From Echeneis naucrates (Eukaryota; Chordata; Actinopteri; Carangiformes; Echeneidae): a stretch of DNA of 64,000 nucleotides. How positions within the stretch are numbered: the first letter of the stretch is position 1; each line of letters starts with the position of its first letter. The DNA is taken from NCBI RefSeq assembly GCF_900963305.1, contig NC_042520.1, forward strand, positions 10,549,670 through 10,613,669, in the 5' to 3' direction. Below are positions 1 to 13,600 of this stretch, piece by piece. The position numbers were made by a program, and so were the translations under genes. The notes under the pieces were generated by a model. It was not told where the DNA came from. It made no database searches and was given only the letters and a program-made list of their open reading frames with translations.

Positions 1-755
1 GAAAGGGCGTACCCGAATTAGTGGGGATAGAAAAGCACTTTTTTTACCAGTTTACCTGGAGTAAACAATGCTCTGTGTTCTTTTGCGTTCTCAAGCTGTG
101 GACATTATCATGTATTTTATGATAAAAAAAAACTAAGGGAATTTTTTAAATAAATTCCACTTTATTATCCCCCAATACCTTGATGACAGCTCATCCTTAA
201 ATGACAGTCCACAGCTCTTTGCAGACAGTTTTCAGAGTGTGACAAAAAAAATGCCAAATTCTGTTTTCAAAATCTGTCCTCATTGTGTCAGACAAATACA
301 CATTGTTCTGAAGAATGTGTTTGATGTCAAGCTTGAAGCACGGAAAGAAATATATTCTGGTATTGTAGCTATACACGAGTGATAGGAAAGATTACTGTCA
401 GCTGTCCTATTCTTGAAGGGAGATGTCTTGTGCTCTTAAGCTTTAAAAAGATCCTTCAACATAAAATACAAACATGACGAAAAATGTAAATAAAATGTAA
501 AAATAACAAAAACGTTTTTAGGAGTAATTAGATATACTAAATATTGCCCTTACACACTATCACCCATCCCATTTTAACAGTGTCTGCCTGGATATTGGAC
601 CACCTCGTCTCTACTTTCATTAAACCACAGAATGAATGAACTTAAATTAAAACTTAACAGTAAAATGAAATGATGGATCCATAGTGATCATCATCAGTAA
701 CAGTTTTCTGCTGTTGTGTAGTGAGTGGACTGTAGTTGATGCTGTGTTTTCATAG
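1..755 (+). other. intron of dpf2
   Basis: AT-rich non-coding DNA upstream of the first visible dpf2 exon, ending in the acceptor TTTTCATAG. I see no further exon of dpf2 or other feature in it. Confidence 0.6.
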
Positions 756-1165
756 GACCAGCTGCTGTTCTGTGATGACTGTGACCGAGGCTACCACATG
801 TACTGTCTAACTCCTCCTATGACTGAACCCCCTGAGGGTAAGTTGACACTTCATTGCATGTGCATGTGTTGAGCCTGGTGCCAAGACGCTCTCATTTATC
901 CGGCGTTATCCACCACAATGCCTTGGAATAACATAACCACCAACAAAGGCTAATTGCAAATTGATGGAGGGAAATCCAAGACAAAAATATTGTTCTCTAA
1001 ACGGATCACAGTGATGCTTGATGTATTTTTATTGTTGCGGTTACTGAGTGCTGTCTTACTGTGCTTGTGTGTTTTCCAGGGAGCTGGAGCTGCCACCTGT
1101 GTTTGGCTCTGCTGAAGGACAAAGCCTCCATATACCAGCAGAACCAGAGCTCCGCCCCCGAGTGA
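756..1165 (+). CDS. dpf2: DPF2 (BAF45d), C-terminal two coding exons
   Basis: Two coding exons, 756-837 and 1080-1165 (stop TGA 1163-1165), each with consensus splice signals and matching phase. They encode the end of the second PHD finger, with the motifs [15 protein letters not shown] and WSCHLC (zinc-binding Cys/His pairs), then the tail [19 protein letters not shown]2 is a subunit of the BAF (SWI/SNF) chromatin-remodelling complex; its tandem PHD fingers read acylated histone H3 in the nucleus. The KASIYQ-NQSS tail fits DPF2; DPF1 and DPF3 end differently. The gene is cut by the window edge, so the Requiem domain, C2H2 finger and first PHD finger are not visible. A teleost dpf2-like paralogue cannot be excluded. 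Confidence 0.9.
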
Positions 1166-2717
1166 CATGACACCGGAAAGTTGCACCCCCTCAGCACCGG
1201 GACCCCAACCCCGATCAAAAACGTCAGACCTCCTCTCAGTTTGGAGCTCCAGGCTCTGTCCAGATGTAGCTGAGCCAGATCGCAGATCAGCTTTAGAACT
1301 CTTCATATCTACAGCGACAAAAGGGGGACTCCAAACCAAAACAGACCTCACATAAGTCGACATGGGCAACAAACGTCACTACCAACCTGCCTGCAAAGTC
1401 CCTGGGGCTTGCCATCAAACACATGCATATTACACTGTTACACACATTAGATACAGAGAGCATGCAGTAACCATAGTAACTGCTGTCTCCATGGCAGCTC
1501 GCTGGAGCAAACGGATTAACGTCACATGCTAATTATCGGTGCCCTTTCACACTCATAGACACAGTGTGGACTGTCAAGACAAAACAGTCTTTTTTCTTTG
1601 CAACAAAATATCTATTTTTACTCCCTGAAAAAGGGGAAAAAGAAAAATTCACCATATGTATGGTCTAAGAATATTATTATTATCATTATTGTTATTGTTC
1701 TAGTGGACTTCTGTAGTGGCATTTGTCTGTGCAATTTTGTCTGATCCATTGCATCGATTATCTTATAAAGAGGTTTCCCTGAGGGAAGCCTGTCAGTGCC
1801 AAGGTCCATCATCGTATGAAACTTGCGACAGTAACAGAACTCGTCATAATCACTCAAAGCATTGCATTTAAAATCAGTGGGACAAAGACTATGGCTTTGA
1901 CTCGTTAAGCTGTTAGCACAAAATCTTTGGCCTTGCTACTTTAGGGTTGCACCAAAACTAACTTTTCATCACTGATTCTGTTACTGGATAAATTAGTTAC
2001 TTTAATCCAACACTACACAACTGAGCATGCACCGAGGGTTGGGCTCACAAGATAAACACTTTCAGTCCACTGTCATTTTAGTAGTGTTTCTAACATCCAT
2101 TTACTTTGGAAAATCTGTGTCAAATTGTTATTATTGGGGAAACCATTAGCAGCTCCATCTTTTAGCCTGTTGAGGTCCAAACTAATAACTGTAAAGGTGC
2201 ATCTGTTTTTCCAAGACGTTTTTGTGGTAGCTGTTTAGAAACCGTTTGGCAGTGCCATCATCCTTCTCAAGTGATTGTAAACAGCTGCTGTCGAACCGAT
2301 GACACAGAATCATTGACATACTGTATCATTTCTCACACTGAGGCAGATTTGCATGCAGACTGCGCCTGTATGAATGCACACATTCTCACATCACAAGTGT
2401 TTTGTTTTTTTGTCGTATTTGTAATTTTTTTTTTTTTTACATTTTATATTACCTGATAATTCATTGGTATTGGGAGTTTTTTCTAGTAGAATTTTGTAAA
2501 GTCTATCATAGCAAACACTTAAAGTATATAGCTCCTAATGCGTTCAATGTACTGTATTGACTTTTTCTATTTTTGTTATGACTGTGACATGTATGAATTT
2601 ATTTGATTATTCTGATATGTCAGACCTCCATTATAAGTATTTGTAAAATGATGTACTTTGTTGTACTATTTTTATTTTTACATTTCTTTGGTATTGAAGC
2701 CAGTTTAGCCTGACTGA

Positions 2718-2723
2718 AATAAA
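2718..2723 (+). terminator. dpf2: poly(A) signal of dpf2
   Basis: AATAAA about 1.55 kb after the dpf2 stop, in an AT-rich 3'UTR (1166 to about 2745). It is the first canonical hexamer followed by a plausible cleavage region (T/GT-rich) on this strand. Confidence 0.6.
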
Positions 2724-2749
2724 AATCACTTTGAATTACATGTCCACAG

Positions 2750-3950
2750 TTATTTCTTTAAATATATCATTACAAGCATATTTAAAGAGATTAAGAGAAC
2801 ATGTAATATATATTGATTTCTATTTTGATCTGCACATGGTGGCGCTGTGGTGTCTTCCTTAAATACTGTGTAGTTGCTTGGACCCTTCTGAGCCCTGCTT
2901 AGTCATGCATGTGACACTAAACACCCAATTCCACATCTCATTCCCACTGAATGCAAGTTTTGTGTGTTATGTGTTCATACTGGAAACAAGACATTGCACA
3001 CTATAAATAGAGGAGCTGCTTAAAGAAGGAAAGGAAAGAAAACTGCATATATTTTTTAAAGCATTTTGGTTTCTCAAGCTTAATAGATTTCGACCCAACT
3101 GACATCTGTTGACTCACATGAGACAGTTTCCTGTTAAAGGCAGTCAACACAATGCAGAAGATCTGCTGGAATTCTGAGACTACAACTGGCTGAGCATGAA
3201 CAGGCCAGTTTCTGTTTAAAGCGTCAGTGATGAGTGGGCTGACTTCAGGCCTGGACAGCTCCGTCTCGCCACACGGCCAATAGAGGAGCTGTCTCTGGTG
3301 CTGAAGTCATCCATCAACTCTGGCTCAACTCTTAACTTTTTTTTTTTTTGCACAATATTAAAAATGCCTGTTAAATTTAGCTGTGAGTAGCCAAGTATTG
3401 CCATGGAAATGTGATGTCACTTTGGCAAAGGCATCTTTGTAAGAACACTCAGCAAGTTCTATGTCAGTTTATTTAAGTATAAGAAGATTCGACTTCATTG
3501 AGTTCAAGAATGTAACATTTTTGTGACTTTGTTGCCAGTTTTACATTTTTGATCGGCTGTAATGGATGTAATGGAAAAACAACTACCTATGTAGTCAACT
3601 TTATAAGATCATTTGTGCCAGTCTGACTGATAATTGGACAAAGATTAAAAATTCAATAAAATTTTACTTGGCGGACATTGTTGTTCATTTGTTCTGTCAG
3701 GGTCCTCATTAACTCCCATCACTTTGACCTTTTGGTCATAGTAGCAGTAACAATAACACTGCCTAATACAAATGCGTCTCTGTGTTGTATGGCATGTGGA
3801 GGACATTTGATTAATGTTGTTTTTTATGGTCCTCAAATCTTTTCATTATTCTTGTGGTTTAACAAATCATAAATGTGTCATTTATCAGGGAAATGCTAAC
3901 ATATAGCATACACAAGTTTTGTTATCTGTGGCATATTTAAAGTATAACAC
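2750..3950. other. intergenic region between convergent dpf2 and slc24a
   Basis: About 1.2 kb of AT-rich DNA between the dpf2 3' end on the plus strand and the slc24a-like 3' end on the minus strand. No splice-supported coding sequence or recognisable repeat was seen. A T-run lies at 3339-3349. Confidence 0.5.
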
Positions 3951-3967
3951 AAAGGTCATAGAAGTGT

Positions 3968-3973
3968 TTTATT
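3968..3973 (-). terminator. poly(A) signal of the slc24a-like gene
   Basis: TTTATT on the plus strand, AATAAA on the coding strand, about 725 bp after the slc24a-like stop codon at 4697. It gives a 3'UTR of moderate length. Confidence 0.5.
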
Positions 3974-4696
3974 GCACTTAACTTTCTCTGAACACAGACA
4001 TTCAAAAACTCCTTGCAGAATATAGTTGTTCCACAACATGATTTCTGTGCTGACAAGCTTTTAGGAAAAGGGAGGGGTGGTGGGCTTGGGGTTACGATAT
4101 GAACAAGCCAAGACATCAGTGGCTTAGTGCAATTCCTCTGAATGTGATGATCAGCCATGCAATGCCATTTACAGCCACAGACACAAAGGTGGGATCTTTA
4201 AAATACTTTACTTTACATAAATTAACTGCACAGACTGAGCAACTACGGTAATTATCTGGCCATTGAGGTTACTTGCGGCTGTCATAAAGTAACAACAGGT
4301 AAACTAACACACTTTGGGCCTCCTTATACATTAGCCTTGTTTTTGTGAATACAAATTCAATACTTTATAAATTGGTTGTGAGACAGTCCATCATCAGCTG
4401 TGTTTGACTTCAGAAAAATCTGGACTGGATAGTGTTTGGTACAAAACTATGTAAAATACTCATTTATCAAAGGTAAACAATGTTGCTCTCTGGCAGCTGG
4501 TGTTGCATTAACACTGCTCAAACATGTACAGCCACTGTGAAAGGAAAGAAATTCATCTGTCCATACCTATAATTAATAATGGCATATGATCATGGAATAC
4601 AAGTCCCGACCTCTTGTTTAAGTCTGAATATGTGACTGCACATATGTATCCTTTTGCATGACTGTAAGTTTGTGTTTGTGTATGTGTGTGTTTCCT

Positions 4697-7600
4697 TTAC
4701 AGCCTCTCAAAGCCAACAGCACAGAGGAGGAAGATGGCGTACAGCAGCATGAGACTGAGTCCCAACCTGCGGTCCAGCCTCCAGCGGTTCAGATGGACAC
4801 ACAGGACCTGAGAAGGACGGACAGAGAGAGACGCTCTGTTCTCATTGCAGCGAAAATAAATGTGAGACAAATCTAATTTAGCCCCAAATACAATCTTAAA
4901 TAGGTAAAAGCACTCTCTCAGTCTGAAAACAGAATCCACAGCCTGGATGGGCGAGCAAAAACAGGAAGCTAATGTTGGTTTGAACTTTGTCTACATATGT
5001 CACAATTGAAGAAATTATTAGTGTATTATCACTGTTATTGTCAGTCTTATGACAACTAACTCACAGTTAGTGTGACCGAGGCCAACAGCAGAATCACGGA
5101 GTACACCAGTCCTTTGCTGTTGATTGTCACCTAGAAACATAAAAAAAATAATCAACATCATCAACTTCAGTGATCCATTTGATGCAGAACTTTACTGACA
5201 ACAGTGATGTGGATCTGTAAATATCTTTGTTGGTTGGTGTGGCCCCCCCAGCAGTTACAGAGTAACATTGGGAATTGTTTTTGCCCTCGTGATAAATCCA
5301 AATCCACTAACTAATATCTTTTATCTTGATTTTTGGTCTCTACCTAAGGGAAATAATTGCTTTCTCAGCTACGATCTTCACAATAAGGTGGCGACCCGAA
5401 CAGTCTATGTCTTATAGTGTTGAACGTGAAAAGTTCTTCACCGTGAATCTCTGCAGGAAAATGTTTTCATCAACTCTAAGACATTAGGTGAACAGAAGAG
5501 GAGAGCTGTTGTTACCACTGATCCATAGCTGACTATGAGAGTCCTCAGAGCCCAGGGAAAGCCCAGGCCCAGCAGCACATCAAAGATATTACTGCCAATG
5601 GAGTTGGACACGGCCATGTCACCCATCCCTGCAACATTTTCCACAAGCACAAACACGTGAACATGCTCATAAAAACTATTTCAAATGGCAAAACAAATTG
5701 CAATCTTAACTCTCCTCAGCTTCTTCCAGAGCTTTCAACTTTCTGTTGATTCCATCTGCTGATGGAGACTGTGAGATACGGCTGAAATCTCTAAAAAGAA
5801 ATGCTAGTGAGTGGACCTTGAGTGGAGATTTGGCTAAGCCAATATGTCCAAGGCCATAAATTATTCTATGTGGTCAATCTTCTTCAATTTATATTTACAG
5901 CAAATTCATTTATTTTCAATTTAAATTTATGGGCAAACAACAAAAGGAAATTATTTTGATCAAAAGTGTAACATACATACAGATACACACACTCATATAC
6001 ACACCTTGTCGGGCGACGATAAGGCTGGCCATACAGTCAGGGACGCTGGTGCCAGCCGCCAGAAAAGTGATTCCCATGATGACGTCTGGGATTCCAAGTG
6101 TGTAGCTGATTATAGTCACCTGTACAAAAGGAAAGAGGCAGGTTTTTCCTTTAAAGTGTGTATGTGCAAATTTGTGTCCATGTGTGTCCATCCTGCATCC
6201 ATGCGTGTCATACCATCCAGACCATGAGGTAGGAGAAGAGGGCTATCCAGAGTGTGGAGGACAGGAAGGTGAACAGGTACCATCGCTCCCACCGTGGCAG
6301 GTTACAGTTGGGGATTGTGCAGTACAGCAGGACGCTCACAGGCCAGGAGAGCAGCCACTTCACACGCACACACCAGCCATCTAAGGACACACACACACAC
6401 GGACATACAAGTTTCCCCAAAGGGATCATTACAGATTTATCTAAACTTGGCTCAACCTCAATGTGTCAGCAGACTGAGCGTGATCCTTTTTTAATGAACC
6501 CTGTTAACTATAAATAGTCCTGTTATTCTGAAAACTGTTAGCAGCAGTTCTTTTACAGTTCTTTCCTGAGTTTCATTTGTTTGTTGAATATATACAAAGA
6601 AAAATGTTTGTTCGAGTCACAACTGAAACAAACCTTCAGATCCAAAGAGGTGTTAATTACAATCTGAGAGACTTTAGGACATTTGTTCGATGAAAGAGTG
6701 ACAGTAGTTTGTTTGTAACAAATATTGCAAGATCTGAGTATCACCATTTAACTGATCTTCTCCTAATTTCTGGGTCTTGTGTCTTTGGGTTCCCTGACTA
6801 AATTGGGAAGCCACATATTCCAACAGGCAAATCTGTACCACTTCACCCGACATGATCTGGTCTTTCCAGAAATTTAGTATCAACATTTTCTGCCTTGTGT
6901 ACTCATCTATCCAGAATGAATTGGGCCTTCAGCACAATGAAGTTGAAGTTGTTACTTCATTGTGCTTAAAACTTGCTGGAACAACCAGCAACCAAAATGG
7001 GCTGCAGTCTTGCCTTGTAAATACTGAATGAGATTTAAATGTACCATAGAATAAGGACTGGGCTGTACTCGATCAAAGTTAAAGAAGTCGTGCTGCTCAA
7101 ATGATGCTGACAATAGCGAGTATTTTTAGACAGCCTCTCCTTGGAGACATTGATGGTCATGAATGTCACTGTGACAGAAGTATCTGTAGAAAGTCGTTGC
7201 GTTTGAGAGTCTCTGTGGAGTCGTCGTCGTCGATAGTTTTTTAAGATACTGAGCAATGAAAATATAAATTTTGCTGAGATTTAATCTAATGTCTGATTTA
7301 ATTTCAGAGCATGACAATGTGAAATTAATTTTATCTGCATTTATTTTCTGCTCACCTGGCAGGACGAAGGGTTTGAACGGAGTGTTCTCCTCTCCTTCCT
7401 CCTGTTCTTCCTCCTCTTCCTCCTCTTCTTTAGGTTGTGCGACCCCACTTGTCTCCTCTCCTAACCCTTTGGCCCTCTCTCTCTCCACCTGCAGCACTTG
7501 CCTATCTCCCTCGGCCACTGACCCGTTCTCCCTCCCCCATGACCCACTGGCAGCCAAACCCTCTTCCCCTGAAGCTCCCCCCTCCTCTGGGCTAACCCGA

Positions 7601-10600
7601 GCCCGAATCAGTCTTTGCCTCTGTGGGAGGAGAGTGGAGCAGGGTAAAATCAGAGAAAAGATGGACAAAATAAAAAAGAAGAAAACACAACATGAGAGAA
7701 GCTGCAGCAGATTTATGGAATCTACTTAATGTGACCATGGTTAACAACATGAGAACTGGCAGGAGGAGTGATTATGGAGCCAAACGTGTCCTCACATTCA
7801 CTGAGGGCAAAGAGTGGGGGCAGCCGGGGCAGCAGTGGCAGGCAGTGCTTTAATTTGGCTCTGAAAATGGCAAGCACGCATGCATGAGAGGCAAGGGAGT
7901 GAAGAAGGAGATTTAAAAAACTGAGCTTTTTCTGCTTTTGTGTCAGCGATGAGGATGTGCATTAGGTAGCCGTCTGTCTGTGTCTGAGTTTGGTTGTTTA
8001 TTGGCCTTTTACATGGCGTCCCTCCAGCAACTGCTAACAGGATGGTGTTTGATATGCCAGTATATATCTCTGTAGGCTTCGGTCTATTTACTGTGGATAC
8101 ACTGGTCCAACGTCTTCTCCTCCAATATCTGTAATTAGGATGCTGAGTACTTATTCCAAACCAGCACTCTCATTTCCCCCAAATTAAATCTACAAACCTC
8201 AGAGTGACCCTCAGTGGAAAGCTCTTTTTATGGCAAATTACATAAAAAAGGGCTGCTTTGGGAATAAATCCTGAGTCTGTTGTGACTGAATAAATACCAT
8301 TGATAGCAGAGACATAAAATGTTATGTTATGCTTTGTTACTAAAACTCTGAGGCAAATGTAAATTTAACTATCATAATGGAATGACCTCACCATCATGCT
8401 CAATTGCATATTTTACAGCCACTTAATAGCTTGTTATGTCCGTTTGGATCTCTTAAGAAAATCTACTCAGTTGTTTGACAAAGTAGCTTTGTCATCAATT
8501 GCACGCACTGAATGGACTAAAATAAAATCATCTCTACAGTTCTGCAGAGGAAAATAGGAGGTTGAACAGAAAATTTGTCTAACCACTTGGCATAATGTGA
8601 CGAGCGTGAGTCCTTGCAGTGTACCTTCATGATGACCATGCGTCCTGCCATGCGCAGGCGGGTGAAGGGGGGAAAATGCGGGGTGATGAGAAGGCGGAAG
8701 CTTGCCTCTGAGAAGGACAGCTGGTGGGGGTGCAGGTGCAGCAGCTCATCCACCATCACCACTCCTGAATCCTGACCGGCCACCACACTTGAGTCTGGGA
8801 AAAGTAGGATGGAGAGGATAGACGCAAATAGTAAGAGGCAAAGCATGAATACGAAAAAGAAACAGAGAGACAGAAAAGGAGAAAGAATTGTGATCTAAAA
8901 GAGTGATCTAATTCTCTTTCAGACTGCTGGAAATCCACAAAGGGACAGAAATGGGTTTGATTGGCAGCCTAAATTGTGTCACTGGGTCTGTTGAACACAG
9001 CTCAGAGACTGAGGGAACTTTCTGATGTTTTCCATGTACACATGCGCACATACAAACACAAGCTGCAGCACCTGGCTTCAGAGGCACCATGTCGTTGTCA
9101 CAGTCTCCCACATTTCCGACAGCTGTCGTCCGTCTTAGACTGCTCAGACATGGCTGACCCACCTTACTGCAGCGCCTCTCTACCAGGCTGCACAGGGATC
9201 TGTTAAACCTTTACAAACAGCAACACAAAAAATACACAAAGGCATTGCGACGTCAGTAGGTGGAGTGTGTTGGTGCGTTGATAAGAACAGGATGCAAATG
9301 TGAGAAGAGGAGAGAGACACTCACTTCATGATGATTATGTAGATTCCATACATGGAGATCAAAACAATCGTCTCCCACCTGAGACATCGACCAAGACAGA
9401 CTCGTAAACACACACTGAGCTCAGTGACATTGATTTAATCTGATATACAAACAGCAGCCTTACCACATGACCTTCTCATCATAAATGACCTACAAATAAA
9501 TTGAAAATATATAAATATATTTAAGTACACCTCAAACACTTGCTTGTTCCACAAACTTTGCACATAGATTATTGAGAATGAGCACTATCTATCAGGGGAC
9601 ATCTCACCAGGATAAGCACAACTATGGACAAAATGTAGAAGACAGCATCACGAAAGAGCGGCCACCAGTTCAGGGAGATGGGCTGAAAAGAACACATAGT
9701 AACTCCATATTAATTTGATCAAGAACTCCAGTGATGACAATATAGGCTGTTTTTGTTTGTGAGAGAAAGCAATTCATAAATATCTATGTGCAATATTTAT
9801 GGGTGAGATGTGTACTCTAGCCTGGCTTTGACACAGTGTGTGTACCTGTCTGGAGAAGATGCCGCAGAGGCCGATGATGACCAGGATGTTAAAGACAGCT
9901 GAACCCACGATAGTTCCCACACCCACATCACCCTTCGTGATAAACACCCCTAAAAACACAGAGGAGTTGAAAGCCATAAATCATTAAAAAAATGACACTG
10001 TTCAATAAATGAGTGATTATTTCAGGATTCTACGCTAACTAAGAAAACAAAGTTGGAAATAAAAATCTGCTCTGAACTGAAATGTTACAAATTTGGCTTG
10101 TAACCACAGGAGGATGGCAGATGTGTTTCATTCTGCCTAAAAGCACCCTAATTCTGATCAAAGGCGGTCAAATAAAATGTATTATATTAGTGTTAGTACA
10201 TGAGGTTAAATCATTTAACCACTTAGATTTAGACACAAAGATTTCATTCTTCTTGATCACACTATGATACTTGTTTTCTACAACATGGCCGCTTAAACAT
10301 ATATTTTCTTGTCTTGTAAGGTAGAACCATTTTGATTGCATCAATGATATTGTTTAGTTTACAAGATGTGTTTCTTCCATCTGTGTACACATTTACCGAA
10401 ACCCTGATGGCTTTGTGAAAATTTGAGAAAAGTTTTCTCTTGCTAAAATATCTGAGCCACATTGTTATTTTATCTGGGTGCTGACAAACCATAAAGCAAA
10501 ATGAAAGATGATCTCCTCGTCTTTGTTTAAATCTACTAACTGTTTCAAACAGGTCAACCAGTGATCCTACCTACATGCACTTGACTTTTCTTGGGCCTCA

Positions 10601-13600
10601 TTAGGTGGAAATGCATATAACTTCAGGCTTTAGTTCAGAGGAAGCAATCATTGGGATGACACATTGGAGGGTCTTAACTAAACAAGCATTACTGACCAAT
10701 CAGAGAGGTGAAGAGCTCAGGGGCGGAGCTTCCAGCAGCCATGAAGGTTGCCCCGGCAACATCCTGACTGAGCTGAAGGTTCTGGACAGAGTTTACATGG
10801 ATCCGTCAATAACACTGATCATATCCTTATCTTTTATATTGACCAAATGCTGTTGGACCAACTAATATTTGAATTTACTATGATAAACATGGTCACTGTA
10901 AGAAGATATAAATAATATCTCACATAGCGAATACAGTGCTAAATTTAAAAATACACCAAACAAATGCCCAATTCATTTATTTATTTCCCGTCATGTTAAA
11001 ACTGCACTTCCCAGCTGTAGGATTCGATAAATGTAACCTTGTTGGGCATTTTTTGTCGTGCAGCGTTCCACTCCCTAAACCAGGGATAGCTGATGTCTTC
11101 CTCCTGATTTAGTGGCTGAACTCATTAATAAATCATCTGGTGGCTGGGCCTCAACCAGTGAGGCTCAGTCAGACACAGACACACACACAAGACTTGGTCC
11201 AACCCTGGACCATCTTTGGTTAAATCCTGATTTTAGCAGGGCAATGTCAAAATCAACAAAACCACCAAAGAGATAAATGAAAGATAAAGCCTGTGCTGTG
11301 ATTTATGCTATGTTCCCTTATGAAATTGTTGATCATCAAGAAGGTCAGAGGTAACAGAGCAGCTTTCTTATTTAGTTGGTCACACAGCGAAGAGTGTCTG
11401 CCTGGGAACATGAATAGTGACGCCTTTATTTACCTCCAGAATGTAAGACTTAAGGTATTAGATACAAGAATTCCCTTTGTTTGTTTGTGTAATTTGCATT
11501 TTAGTAATAAGTCTCATTTTCTGTCGTTCCATGTTAAAATTACTGCATTAAGTGCTGTGTCAAACTTCCTGTAACCATTTTAATGTATATAACTCCCTTT
11601 ATTTCTTACCAGGGCTTTTATTGCTGTATTGTAATTAGATTATTGCCTCATTTGCAGTTACTTGTGTTTCTGCCTATAACATACAATTCAAATCCAATAG
11701 ATCCTTTAGCACTCACCAAATACCTATTTACTCCTACCCACTCTTCAGATTTTTCTGGTTTGTGTGATTGATTATTTATTCCTCTGTCTCCTTTAACAAT
11801 GAAAGTAGTTAATAGGAAACATAATGGAGGTATCTAGGTATCTAGCTACATTCACCTGGTAGGAAATTAAAGGCTCGAGAAAACCTGGGAATGATCCAGA
11901 ATGACTTAAAAAATTGTTGGGGAAATTTAAATCTGGACCGTCTTGCCTGCAATGTTAATACTGTGTCCCAACTCAGGAGAAGATGAAGACAAAGGATGGA
12001 TGAATAATTTGTTTTCAACCATGTAAACGTACAAAAAGCTTCTTTTCATACCTCTGATACTTTTTCTAGTGATGGCACAAAGTAAACATCACACACGATG
12101 GCAAGTGCATGAAACATGTAGATTGCCTGTAAAATACAGAAGACACAGAAGTGGCAATGTGAGTCAGTCATTGAACTATTATAGCAAAATACCAAGTAGC
12201 TTATTTCATTCTCAAATTGTGTATTTCTTGCCAGCTAATACTCACACAGAGAACATGAAGGAGCACTGCTCCCTGTCTCCTCTGCTCCAGAGTAAAGATA
12301 TCTTCAGGAAACTCATTGATGGCTGAAGAAGAGAGGGGCAGGGGAGAAACATGTTGACAAATGATGTTTGTAAATTTCAAAATAGTTTTAAACAAGAGAC
12401 TGAGAGAGCAACCTGAGCTACAGCTGAAAGAATTAGTCTTTCTTGATTGGCAGGAAACTAATTAGTAAGTAATTTTTTTCTCCCTCTTTTTAACTTTTTA
12501 ACAGACAACAGTAAGTTTGCTGTCTTATGACTGGCAACTGGATATGTTTTGAGTTTGGCATGTTGATCAGACAGAAAGAATAATTGGATGATATCACATT
12601 TGTGCTTCAGATTTGATTTTGGTTAGTGGAAAGAAATAATCAGCTTATTTGTTATTGGCAACCTCCATTGACTTCACGGGTGCACATGTGATGTGTGTCT
12701 CAGCCATGTGACCACGCCAGTTCACTTCCATTGTAATTGAGTTTTTCACCCTTTTCTATTAAATCATTCCTCTTGTGATTTGACCTAATAATCTGCACAG
12801 GAGTAATATTATTGGCATTCTTTTCTGCTTCTTTCATACCACAGGCACTCTCTGTCCAGCTGGGACAAATACCAGAACTCACTGTACCACAAAAACAAAC
12901 AAATAAAACAGCAAAACAGAATGTTGTTTATGAAGAGATGCCTTTCTATAAGATTTAAGACAGCGCTTTTCTACTTTAGATTTGAGTGAGGAGTTTTTAA
13001 ATTTTCACTGAAGATTAAGGTCAGACACAGCAAAGTGAAATGTGGATTCCACACAAAGGTAACATTGATGGGTTCACATTGGAAATGTTACCTGTGCAGC
13101 TCACATGCAGCACATGTGGAGATGGATAGACATATTATGACATCCTGTCACATGATTTTGCTTAGAAACTCAGAACATAAAGTTTGTTTTCATTATCAAC
13201 AGGAAAACAATGATTTTTAAGATATGTTAATGCACATTTCTCTGTGGAAGTTGGGTTTTTTTCAACATTATCTCTGTAATTAGCCACCAACTCTCTTCAT
13301 CTTAGCATCAGACTTTAACATGTAGTCACTGTTTGTCTCTCAGTCTTTGAAACAGACAACAGATCCATGCAACACAGTGATGAGAGCGCTGCTGATGGGA
13401 GGCTCCTAATCGGCTGGTCATTAAGAATGGGCACTTTGAACAACTTCAGATGCACACAGCACCCAACCACAAATTCAACATTCAGTTTCCTAGCAACAGG
13501 GTCCCTCAAAGGCCTGATTGTGTTTAAACAACTACTTGTGCAGTTGGAACAAATGATGGATGATGTTGATCGTTGAGGTTGATCGATGCACAGAGGACAT

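Noticed and set aside
7271-7729. Plus-strand Ser/Pro-rich 152-codon frame
   Set aside because: Antisense to slc24a exon 12 and its flanks; the minus-strand frame has the conserved splice sites and protein match.
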